From Basidiobolus ranarum (taxonomy: Eukaryota > Basidiobolomycota > Basidiobolomycetes > Basidiobolales), in NCBI GenBank assembly GCA_040143965.1, contig JASJQH010006902.1, positions 1 to 45,285 on the forward strand: a DNA stretch of 45,285 nucleotides, given 5' to 3'. The translations under genes were made by a program, and so were the position numbers. A model generated the notes under the pieces. That model made no database searches, was not told where the DNA came from, and was given only the letters and a program-made list of their open reading frames with translations. Shown in pieces: positions 14,663 to 25,237 of this stretch (position 1 is its first letter; the number at the start of each line of letters is the position of its first letter).

Positions 14663-17600
14663 ATGCCTTCCAAGAGCGCCCCAAATACTCCTAAAAAGAG
14701 TGCTCGGAACTTACTAAGCTTCTTTTCCACTTCACCTTCATGTACTCCCGAAGGTATTTCTAACTGTTTGGTTTTGTTTATTGTTATATATTGACGTTCT
14801 TTCATATCATTTAAGCATCAAAAATCCAGGAAAAAGATAAATCTCAATCCCTCGACAGTGCTCCAGGTATCTAGCGCGTGATACCATATGTATTTCGAAG
14901 ATCGAGAACTAACTTGAAAATTAACTATAGAAAATCCCAATTTTTCACAACCTTTAATAGAGAAACCTTGTTCACCAAAGAATGAGGAGCTAGTAGGTAA
15001 AGTAATAATACCTAAGCATCTGTGTCAAATTTCTCTTATTTACACATCAAATATACCTAGATAAAGAGCATTCTGTCAATTCCACAGTAATTACTATATC
15101 GGAGGATGAAGACCAGATTCAGGTAGACAGTAAAGAAGAAAAAAGTATGCGAGGATTTATAGAACTTGCACTTTATCTAAAATACTAATTCGCATTTCAG
15201 ATACGAAGATGACGCCATATGTGTACATTGTTAAACGAGCTCCCAAAGATTTGGAAATTGAAACGAATGCAAGTGAATTGAGTCCACAAAGTGAGTTCTT
15301 AATCGTTAACCTCAAATTTATAGTATTATTGACCATTCAAATATTTATTATAAAGAGGCTAATTTGGAAAACACCGAAGCTCCTTCAGAAGTTGATACAG
15401 AAATATCAGTAGATCCTTTAAACGTGGAGCCTAAGGATACATCCAACGAAGCGACTACACCATTGTCACCTAAACCTCTAGAATGTGCCAAGGTAGTTGC
15501 AGCAGAACTGCCAGGAATTCCAAAAGTAAAGGCGTTATGATAAATGTTGGCATTTTATTCTAGCTGATTTTAATATGCCTTGCATCAAATGAAGTGTCAG
15601 CTAGTAGAATTGAAAAATGAACGTTTGATTTTTCACGAAAAGAAGATCTCGTTTCTACTTCATCCAACTACGATAATTGGTAAGCTTTGTAATCCAAGTC
15701 GATTATCAACGTAGTACCAATGAAACTTACTCCAAACCATAGAATTGGCCTCTTTCCACGTCTCATTAGAGGGAGTGTCCGGTACACTTTTACCTTTCCC
15801 TCTCGACTTCCACCCACTTTTATGCAAGCTAATTCAAGATAGGTACATAGTAAGATACAGTATATGACCAATTCGCTTCACTTGATAACTGTATTACCTT
15901 AGTGATCTGGCACTTTCGTCGTTAGTGACGCACGTAATGGATGTATTGTGTCCTACGGGATATAAGGATGAGGATTCTCCTGTAGGTTAGTATATCTACC
16001 GACACCCTTGTATCTTCAGAGCCAAATAGACTAAAGCTATCCGTGACAGAATTGCCAAAGATGAATCCAAGGAGTGTAGAAAACGCAATCCTATTGTTGG
16101 CTCGACATCATAATTACATTGATTCCAATTCTATTTTGGGTATTAGTCATGAGGATGAGCGCCCTTGTTCAGTAAGTTAAAGCTATCACTTGTTGGTTAG
16201 TTGAGAATTAAATATTGATTCATTTTACTTTTGAAGAATTTAGCTATCGTTCGTTGGGAAGTTCAAAATCTGATCTCTGCATTTTCTCCGGACTTGATAC
16301 AAATCATTGAAAGAAGGAGAGAAAAGCGTAAACAGGTAATCTTGATTTCTTTATCTCCTCCTATCGATTGGCATTGACCAGTCTCTTTCAAGGCATCCTT
16401 GGAGGTAAAATCCTTGTTCGACTCGCTGCCTGACGATCAGAAAGAGAAAATACGAACTATCGCCCAATCTTCAAAGAGAAAAAGAAAAGCACAGGATGTA
16501 ATTGATGAGGTAAGCACTCTATTTCAGTTGACCATTCGTGTCTCAACCTTCAATATCTAATGCAAGGATATTGATTTTGACGAAATGAAACGTAGGAACT
16601 TAGAAAGCAAGAGAAAGAGGAAAGAGAAGCGAGAAAGCGCAAAATTAAAGAGCAAAAAGAGGCGGAGAAAAAGCATCTCAGAGAACAGAAGGAGGTTGAA
16701 AAGAGACTCCAGAAAGAAGAAGAAAGGAAGAAAAAGGTAAAATCCATAAACATCGGAGATCATCGATACTGGGATAATCTTTATAATACTCGTCTAGGAG
16801 GATGCCCAGAAGCAAAAAGAACAGGGACAGACCCGGCTCCAAGGATTCTTCTCTTCTATCAAGAAAGATCGAGCAACTACTTCTCAGCCAGAATGTATGC
16901 GTAGTTATACGTCATTCTTTATCGACACTTTTTCTAACAAATTTGGCATACAGCATATTTCGATGAGTTATTTCGACCATTCCACGTCAAGCAATATACG
17001 TCGTTGGCTCCGGTCAATCGATTTGCGAAGGAACTCTCGGTTGACTACGAAGACGTTCTTCGCGCGGAGCAACCTGCATCAGACATCGAATGTAAGGAAC
17101 AAATTAGTTAAAGGGATTCAGTAACGTTTTAACCCTTTTTTGTATTTCAAGTGAAAGATCTACTTGATCAAAATGTCAAAACATGGAAATCGAATACAAA
17201 CTGTACTAGCCGTCAAGTCCGTTCCAAATGGCTTGGGGACGACGACTGCTCCGTGTTGGTGGATTCTGAACCCCCAAAAACTAAAGCCAGAATGAAATTA
17301 TTACAGTTCGCAGAAAACCATCGACCTGCCTACTACGGTGATTATAACCTCTTCTTTCTTGGAGATGTGATTAGCATTTATTCAGTTTTTATTGATTAGG
17401 CACCTGGTCTAAGAAAAGCCAAGCAATATCCGGCCGAAAATGCTTTGCCAAAGACCCAAATATGTTTGACTATGATTATGATAGTGAGGCCGAATGGGAA
17501 GAGGATGAGGAGGGAGAGGAGTGCAAGAGTGATGATGATGATAGCGAGGATGATCCGATGGATGTCGAAGAGGATCAGGAAGACGGATGGCTAGTTCCTA

Positions 17601-18363
17601 CCGGTTATCTCTCAGAAGATGAGATGGATGAAGACTCTATTTCAGGTTATTTTTCTTTGAAAATCCAACTTGATTTCTTAATATTGACAATGACCTTATA
17701 GGCTCTAAAGACGTCAAAGATAAAAACGAGAGAGTAATCAAATCGATAGTTCCTCTTACGCCAGTCATTTTAGGACCTGTCTTTGAATCAAAAGAGAGTA
17801 ATGACACTGCCTTCTTCCCAGGATTTCGCATTCAGGGGATGTACGGTGAGTAGTGGCATAAGATTATTAACAGGACCTGTCCAGCAAGTTCTCACATAAT
17901 ATTCCAACTTTTAGGTGTCCAGTTTTCGGTCAATCCCTTCGAAAAAATCCACTATCCTCTGTACGATGATAATGACGGAGGTAACGACGAAGAACCCGAC
18001 ACTCCACACAAAGTAACCAAGAAACTGTTCCCAGAGGAACGTGTTGAAGAGTTGCTCAAGGTAGGAAATGCCAGATGTTCTTTATTCTTTGAATACTACT
18101 AATGGGGAATCATGTAGATTGTAAGCGGTAGTACCAAGAGTGTGAGTAAATTGGTAGAGGAGCTCAAGAGTTCTTTCACGGATGTATCCAAAATTCAACT
18201 TGAGGTTAAGCTAAAGGAAATTGCTAGCAAAGAGAGGTGCATCGTGACCTCTAAGCAGATATGGCGGATCAAGGAAGATATTGCGAAGCTTTACAACTTT
18301 GACCAAACCAAGTCTCAGAGCCCTAGTATAGCGCAAAAGATCCTCAACACTGTCACTAAATAG
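14663..18363 (+). CDS. chromatin assembly factor 1, large subunit (p150/Cac1)
   Basis: Histone H3-H4 chaperone subunit that couples nucleosome assembly to PCNA at replication forks. Many short introns; all expected regions are visible. A PIP-like RNLLSFF lies in exon 1 (14663-14753). A Lys/Glu/Arg (KER) coiled coil spans about 16590-16740. A textbook PCNA-interacting motif QTRLQGFF is encoded at 16828-16851. Next come the CAF1A core (RPFHVKQYTSLAPVNRF; KLLQFAENHRPAYYG), the acidic ED region (17462-17640; FDYDYDSEAEWEEDEEGE) and a C-terminal winged-helix region (IVSGSTKSVSKLVEELKSSF) ending at 18363. The gene converges on Rtt109 with 93 bp between stop codons. Confidence 0.92.
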
Positions 18364-18456
18364 TTTATCTCGAATTCATTTGCACTACAAGAGTTTTTTG
18401 TATTATATATAATTTATTTCCCTTTTCACCTTCATAATAAACAGTTTACAATTAAG

Positions 18457-19788
18457 TTAACCAGTCTTTGGCTTCTTTCTTACTAAGGAGCCGCCTAGTA
18501 CATTGACTGTAGGCTCCGTTTTACCCTTTCTCCTGATAAGAGAGCTGGAAAGTGTGTTAACTTCAGATCCATCAATGGGTGCTTTTCTCTTGGAACTCTC
18601 CTGTGAAGGTAGTTTTTCTATCTCATCGGGAATAATTTCGATGTATTTAACACGAGCTTTGACGAGCATATCGCTAAGGCGGGTAGTAGATTCAACACAT
18701 TCCTCGTAAGTAGAAAAGTCTAAATAAAACAGTTGCTCCTCTATATCACGGAATTGTTCATTGCTCATCATTTCGCAGGTATCTTGAGTGGCTTCGTTAG
18801 ATTTAGATGAGCTCAAATGGAGAACAAAGAATCCTGCTCGACGACCAGAGCCACACTCCTCACTGATGCTTAATAATTCGAAAAACTCCCAAACAGTAAT
18901 ATTCTCCATGTCTTCCTTTGCTAGAAGGCGAGACTTGGCATCATCAGGAAACTGAGGAATAACGTGTTGAGCTTTATCTTTGTCATTGTATGGCCATCCC
19001 CATTTCCAGGAAAGTCGATTGTTATCTTCAACCGGATTCATTGACTTTTGCATAATATCTTCTAAACCAGGCACATACCAGTATCCTTTCAGCTTGGAGT
19101 GTTCTGAATCGAGTGTAGAAATAGTATGAAGGCTTTTCTTCCACCACTGAATCAACTCTTTATCATTTAAGATTTGTTTCTTTGGATTTTTAGCTGATTC
19201 AGCAAAAAGATATTGAGGTTGTGCACGAGCAAATACGTGAAGGAAAATCTCCTCCTTAGAAGTACCCAAGTACTCCTTTTCACAGTAGTTGAGGTAGCCT
19301 TGTACAAGAGCTCGAGCGACAGTCAATCTTCCCTCTGTAACCACACTTTTTCTTTCGGGAAAAACTCCATACCCAGAAGAATCTAATTTATCTATGTAGA
19401 TGGTTTTGATAAGTTTTTCTTCGTTTTCTACTTTCTTAATCGTCTCATATTCCAATACTGATAAGCCTAAGATGTAGACCTCGTGGTTCTTGTTTGTTGA
19501 TATTGAGCTGTCTCTTTGTTCCAATTTACTTTCTGTATCCTGAGGTTCTATCGTGGCAACTTCTGTGCTCTCCTTTTTCTCGGAAGGTTTTGGGTCTGGA
19601 CAATCGGTGACTTGACTAACAAATATCAAACGCTGACGCCTCTTACATTTTGGTACGGAATCCTCACTTGGTGAAGGTTCGTTGTAAAGCGGTTCAGTAT
19701 CTTCCCACTCCTGAGTAGAAACATAAACTCTAAGGGGAAGAGAACTCAACGAGATTTTTAAAGCTTGAGAGAGAAAGGTCTCCAACAT
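18457..19788 (-). CDS. rtt109: histone H3-K56 acetyltransferase Rtt109
   Basis: Fungus-specific p300/CBP-like acetyltransferase that modifies newly made histone H3 (K56, also K9/K27) with Asf1 or Vps75 before CAF-1 deposits it. 443 residues, single exon, from the methionine of MLETFLSQAL; upstream in-frame ATGs up to 19914 exist but precede poorly family-like sequence. Recognisable blocks: YIDKLDSSGYG, the VARALVQGYL helix, HVFARAQPQYLFAESAKNP, WWKKSL, GYWYVPGLED and WKWGWPY. The C-terminus is basic and contains a short internal repeat (SSLIRRKGKT / GSLVRKKPKTG). That resembles the Vps75-binding or nuclear-targeting tail of known Rtt109 proteins; this is inference. Confidence 0.92.
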   Translation of the reverse strand: MLETFLSQALKISLSSLPLRVYVSTQEWEDTEPLYNEPSPSEDSVPKCKRRQRLIFVSQVTDCPDPKPSEKKESTEVATIEPQDTESKLEQRDSSISTNKNHEVYILGLSVLEYETIKKVENEEKLIKTIYIDKLDSSGYGVFPERKSVVTEGRLTVARALVQGYLNYCEKEYLGTSKEEIFLHVFARAQPQYLFAESAKNPKKQILNDKELIQWWKKSLHTISTLDSEHSKLKGYWYVPGLEDIMQKSMNPVEDNNRLSWKWGWPYNDKDKAQHVIPQFPDDAKSRLLAKEDMENITVWEFFELLSISEECGSGRRAGFFVLHLSSSKSNEATQDTCEMMSNEQFRDIEEQLFYLDFSTYEECVESTTRLSDMLVKARVKYIEIIPDEIEKLPSQESSKRKAPIDGSEVNTLSSSLIRRKGKTEPTVNVLGGSLVRKKPKTG

Positions 19789-19956
19789 GTTTACCTCGTT
19801 AATGATACAACAATCAACGATAGTTTTGATATAAATGATCTTACTGAAATCCCTCAGAACATTAATGCCTAGCAATTCTAACAATAAACAAACACCAAAT
19901 TCATTTCGTTCCAAAGATTCGTCTGTTGTATAGGTTTAAAATATCGATATAATGAG

Positions 19957-20175
19957 ATGGCACCGATTAAAATGGAAATAAAATATCGAGAAAAGTATTT
20001 CAGGGATTTATTACGTTATTGGAAATCTTGGTTAAACGTTATAGAAATGGATTTCGAAGTGATCGAAAATGAAAGTGTGGTTTGTTATGCCAAAATGCGG
20101 GGAAGAGAAAATAATCCGGGAATCATTTTAAATAGAGTAAAAAATGTACCAAGAGAATCTTGTAATAGTAAATGA
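19957..20175 (+). CDS. hypothetical 72-residue protein
   Basis: A short basic ORF starting 169 bp from the divergent Rtt109 start. Its stop lies 9 bp from the convergent ATP7 stop. The sequence is rich in Arg, Lys and Glu (KYREKYFRDLLRYWKSW), has no signal peptide or membrane segment, and I do not recognise a family. It fills an otherwise empty gap without overlapping its neighbours, which mildly favours a real gene. It could also be a chance ORF or a 5' exon. Confidence 0.35.
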   Translation: MAPIKMEIKYREKYFRDLLRYWKSWLNVIEMDFEVIENESVVCYAKMRGRENNPGIILNRVKNVPRESCNSK

Positions 20176-20184
20176 ATATACTGC

Positions 20185-20789
20185 TTACAAAATGGACAAG
20201 TTTCCGAACTTCTCGTTGTAACCAGGAACGGTCCAGTTACCCTTCTTGACCATATCTTCGACGATGGTAGGAATCTCTGGCTTAGCTTGGATAACATCAT
20301 CAACGGTAAGATCTTCAATAGGTCTGGCGGTTTCAATGTTGGTAATAGTTTGCTTCAAGTCAGCTACCTCAGCATCCAATTGAGCGGCGGTGCTCTTGGC
20401 TTTCTCAACCTAAAAAAGCAAATAATTAATCATAAAGTTCGTCTTGGTGTTCGCATTAATACCCCCCAGTACGTAAGAATTGAAAAAATACATACAGCCT
20501 TAACTTCGAAAGCATCGATAACTTTAAGTTGAGCGGCCAAGTTGTACTTGACAGGAGAGAAAGAGGTGAAGGCCTTCTCAGCTTGTTCAACAACACTCTT
20601 GTTCTTGAGAACAGAACGATAATGAGCAAAATCAACATCGGTCTTCTGCTCCTTCAAAGCATCTACAGTACGTTTGAGTTCATCATAACGCTTACGGAAA
20701 GAGGTAAGAGATGCTTGAGTGTCTTTTCTGAGACCCAAGCTAGCAAGCTTGCTCCAGTCAATATGGGTAACGGCGGCACGAGCAGACAT
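20185..20789 (-). CDS. ATP7: mitochondrial F1Fo-ATP synthase subunit d
   Basis: Peripheral-stalk subunit of ATP synthase, on the matrix side of the inner membrane. Two exons, 20789-20496 and 20409-20185, with an 86-bp intron, give 172 residues; yeast Atp7 has 174. The N-terminus (SARAAVTHIDWSKLASLGL) matches the family, as does the KKGNWTVPGYNEKFGNLSIL C-terminus. The middle is a long charged helix (SFRKRYDELKRTVDALKEQ; AQLDAEVADLKQTITNIETA). No cleavable presequence is needed in this family. Confidence 0.95.
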
Positions 20790-21275
20790 GATGTATAAAA
20801 TCGATAGAACGAGCAGGAGTTAAGGCGAAGTTCAGGCCAGACAAATAAAATTGTTATCCGTTGGGTTGCAGTAAGATTCATGGAACTTTGGGGCAACCCA
20901 ATTATTGCATGGGCGAAAGAACCCCGAAAAAGGGGGACCTGATAGTGAACAAGATAGTTGGCCCCAAACCTATGTATCCTCCATGATCTAAGATGGATCA
21001 CTTGGGGTGTTTTAAATCAACATCTCTTCAGTTATGCCAAATGATGAGATTCGGTGCTTATGTTAGTCACGCTTTTAGTTTTCTTCACCTGACTATGCCA
21101 AGTGCTAAAATAAAGAATTGTTGCAGTGATGCTCTGATTTTCATATGATAATTTAGTCGGTCTTTGTTATACAATTTACCCATAACGTAGCTGGTAGATT
21201 TTCTTGGAATTCCGGGTATTCTGACGTAACATATATAACAGATATTCAACACAACGGTCTCTCTTGGCTAACAAG
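20790..21275. promoter_or_regulatory. divergent promoter region, ATP7 / acyl-CoA synthetase
   Basis: About 0.5 kb between divergent starts. A TATATAA-like element near 21230-21238 precedes the synthetase. No other motif called. Confidence 0.45.
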
Positions 21276-23641
21276 ATGGCATTCGATTTACTATCCTACG
21301 TTTTATTGGCCATTATTGGGCTGTTTGTATTTCTCTCCCTTCGTGGGGGAGTTCTTCCAGATATTCACCCCTTCATTCTTAACAGACAATCAGACGTTGC
21401 TCCAGTTCGAAAAGAGGGCGAAACTGCTGTCTATCGCAACCGATTCGCTGGTCATCAAGGCCCATTGATGTCAACTTTAGAGAAAGACGTCAAAACCATC
21501 TACGATTTATTTCACCGTGGTAAGAAGATTGGCTCGAAATTCTTGGGTCACCGCATCAACGACAATGGACCTTATCAATGGGTATTTAACCTGTTCTATT
21601 ACTCCCTTCTTTCACCGGAAAAAGCAAACTAATTTATTTTGAATGTAGGAAACCTATGGTATATTAGTTATCAATCAATTGTTTATTTTTCGAAGGTATT
21701 AAATAATCTCTGATAGAAACGGTCTCCAAGAGAATCCTTAACTTCGGAAGTGGGTTATTGGCCATGTGTGGTCTAAAGTCTAAAGTAGAACAACCTGTTG
21801 GTGTTTTCATGAGAAATTGCGCAGGTAAATTTTCATGAGCCTGTGTGTTTGCTGCGTTTTTTCAGAATCTAATCCGATGTTACCAAAATTCTTTAGAGTG
21901 GATTATTACTGATCTAGGTAAGTTACTAATATATCTACATTCTTTTGCCAATTCGCGCTGATTGAACTCTGTATAGCTATCGCTCATTATAGCTTTGTAT
22001 GCGTACCCTTGTATGACACTTTGGATTTTGATGCCATCAACTATATCATCAACCAAACAGCATTGACTACTATTGTTGTGTCGGTCGACACTCTGCCCCG
22101 CATCTTGAATTCCATCCCCAACTGTCCTACCTTGAAAAATGTGATCATTACCGAGTCTAGTGTAGAGGAGGAATACGTAGAATTGGCTAAAAAACTCGAA
22201 ATCAACCTTCTTCCATTCTCTGAAATCGAAAAGATCGGGTCTGAGCAGCCTACAGAGCCTTGCCCACCTGATGCCGATGATCTTGCGGTGATTTCGTATA
22301 CTAGTGGTACTACCGGAAAGCCCAAGGGTGCCATGCTAACACACAAAAATGTTGTATCTGTCGTTTCTTCATTTATTGCCAGTATTCCCCAGAGCATACC
22401 TATCACGAAGACGGAGAGGCATCTATCCTACTTGCCTCTTGCTCACGTATTTGAAAGAATTGTGTATAGTGCGGTGATGTACGTGGGTGCATCCATTGGT
22501 TTTTATCGTGGAGATATATTGAAATTATTCGAGGACGCCTATGACTTGCAACCTACAGTCTTCATCAGTGTTCCCCGAATTCTCAATCGATTCTACGAAA
22601 AAGTCAATGAAGTTATTCAACAAACAGGTGGGCTCAAGTCCAAAGTTTACGATCTTGCTTACAGCAACAAGAAGGCTCAACTAGAAAAGGGTATCCTGAG
22701 AAACGATACCATCTGGGATAAACTGGTTTTCTCTAAGATTAGCAGCCGACTTGGTGGCAAGGTTAAGCTTGTTGTAAGTGGTTCCGCTCCCATCTCTTCT
22801 CATGTGTTGGAGTTTTTGAGAATTTCATTAGGCTGCCAAGTACTTGAAGGATATGGACAAACTGAGAGCTCAGCAGTAATCTCTTTGGCCACCATCTTTG
22901 ATTATGGAAATCCATTTGGTAGACATGTGGGTGTGCCTATTGCTTGCAACGAAATGAAACTGGTAGATGTTCCAGAGATGGCCTATTCTGTGGAGGACAA
23001 GCCCAACCCCAGAGGAGAAATATGTGTCAGAGGTAACAACGTAATGAAGGGATACTACAAGCAGCCTGAAGAAACTGCCAAGGTTATTGACGAAGATGGC
23101 TGGTTGCGCACTGGTGATATTGCCACCGCCCTACCCAATGGTACCTTCCAAATTATCGATCGCAAGAACTTCATCTTCAAGCTTAGCCAAGGAGAGTTTG
23201 TTGCTCCAGAGAAAATCGAGTCAATATACGAGAATAGCATCTATGTGCAGCATATCTTCGTCTATGGAGACCCATTGAAGAGCTATCTCGTTGCTATTGT
23301 TGTTCCTGAAGTTGAATCCTTGATTGATTGGGCTAAGGAAAATAATGTTCCATGTGAACTATCCTCCCTATGCCAAAGTGATGCTTTAAATGCTTTAATT
23401 CACAAAGATTTGATTCGTATTGGACGTGAATATGATCTTCTTGGCTTTGAACAAGTTAAAAGAATCCATTTATATGATGTACCTTTTACCACCGAAAACA
23501 ACCTATTAACTCCCAGTTATAAGTAAGTAGGTTTCTCAATTCTTTTTTATGCATTTTACTAACTGTCCCAATTTTTGCAGGTTGAAGAGAACAGTAGCCA
23601 AACAATTCTTCGCTGATACTATCGAGACTCTCTATGCTTAA
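21276..23641 (+). CDS. long-chain fatty-acid-CoA ligase (LACS/Faa type)
   Basis: Activates long-chain fatty acids to acyl-CoA with ATP. Six exons join in frame to 683 residues: 21276-21581, 21649-21658, 21717-21824, 21897-21917, 21977-23522, 23581-23641. Exons 2 and 4 are only 10 and 21 nt, yet they restore family-consensus sequence (YQW-ETY-ETVSKR and NCAEWIITDLA). A hydrophobic N-terminal segment (LLSYVLLAIIGLFVFLSL) implies membrane anchoring. AMP-binding motifs: YTSGTTGKPKGAMLTH, GYGQTE, TGDIATALPNG, and DRKNFIFKLSQGEFVAPEKI of the fatty-acid signature. An in-frame ATG at 21264 would add four residues. Confidence 0.93.
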
Positions 23642-25237
23642 CTTACCCCACCTATGTACTCTTCGTGTATTTCATTGTTACTTCAAATTACGAAATTCTA
23701 GAGATTTATAAAGTTGTTCTAAAATTTATGGATAGTTGCCGTACTTCTCTAGTTTAAAGAGGTTTATTATATATTAAATATAGCTCCTAAAACTATAAAT
23801 TCGTAAATATATACATAAAACTGACACTCCTTCCGTATTAGTTAACACTAGAATTCATACAAAAAGCAAACAGTGGTTAGAAGCTAGTTTGAAAATTAGG
23901 TGTAGAAGGTAGATAATATGGAGGATCAGTCACGCCTAAAATCGTCTTGTTCAACCTTAAACCTGTTGAACGAAGTATGAAAGTAGCGGTTACATCTTTA
24001 GTACTCTTTGTAATAAAAGTAGATAAACCTTCCAGCTATCAACTTTCGCTCAACCTTGGTGCTCCGTTAAGAGATAAGGTGAATCATGCGTTTACCAAAA
24101 ATATCAATCATCTCCCCTAAAAATAAGTGATTTGAAAATAATAAAGATCTTTTCTTACCTCTAACAGCACACTTGGAGAGTCATTATTCCTTATGACATA
24201 TAGTATTGCACACTAGAACGCCTCACTGCTGAAGTTATAATCTTTCACACCCTCTCATCTCCCCTGATTAAGCACGCGAAAAAAAGCTTGAAATGGAAAT
24301 ATAAACAAACATAAATTAAGCTGATTCGTCATGGTCATGATATTATCGTGGTTTAAATATCGATATCTTATGTGGATTGGATATCCTCGATATTTACCTC
24401 TCACCAGTTGAACTACGTTAGAGTGAATAATAATTTGTGTAGCTATGAGTTACCCATGTTTATATGTCTTAGCTTACACCAATTCCAATATTTTCTATTG
24501 TATACAAAAGTATCGAATTTGTACAATTATATCCTAAATCTTGTCTAATTTGAGTTCAATAATAATTCACTTATGTATTACCCAACACTTGATGTATTCC
24601 TCTGATCCTTGGTTTTAACAAAGCAAATTGGCCTTGAACATTTCATAATCTAAGTTAAAATAGAATTTCGGATCTGTACCTCAAAATCATCCTGATCCAG
24701 ATTAAATTGAAACATACGAGATCAAATCAATATTCCGATGCCAAACATTCAATGTCAACAGGATGTTTCATGTATCGATTACTGTGTAGATTGGTAAAAG
24801 TTGTATTGGCGCCAGGGAAGGCAATTCGAAAGAACTTGGAGTGATTTATGTAGTATCGCACATTAAAGGTCAGCATCATAATAACGACATTCTGAATTTC
24901 AATCAAATCTTCCTGATCAGTGGAATGTACTGTGGCCTTAGCTATGACGATCAGACAGGTCATAATGCTCCGCCTCAAAGATGTGAATCAATGGTTTGAG
25001 TGTGTTTCATTCGGTTCAGATTCTTTTTAACTTCCTCAGACGAGTATTTTGGTTGAAAGAAATCCAACTTGCTTTCCCCATTCTTTCTCTTCTAAACATT
25101 ATATATATTCCTTATCCACTTTCTTCTTAACCGTAATTTCTTGGAGGACTACGTGGCCCAGTACTTCCCTTCCCCTCACAAAGTACACCGAGGATCAATC
25201 ACAATAAATTGAACTTTGGTATATTCAACATATCAGT
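23642..25237. other. intergenic, no confident gene
   Basis: About 1.6 kb of AT-rich DNA. A leftward 83-codon ORF (24978-24727) has a hydrophobic start and slightly higher GC than its surroundings, but no recognised family. The last 150 bp carry TATA-like sequence (near 25098) and pyrimidine tracts, as expected for the promoter of the next gene. Confidence 0.45.

Noticed and set aside
24727-24978. 83-codon leftward ORF in the 1.6-kb gap before the GT2 gene
   Set aside because: Somewhat gene-like composition but no recognised domain and only a weak hydrophobic start; kept as a remark in the gap entry, not called as a gene.
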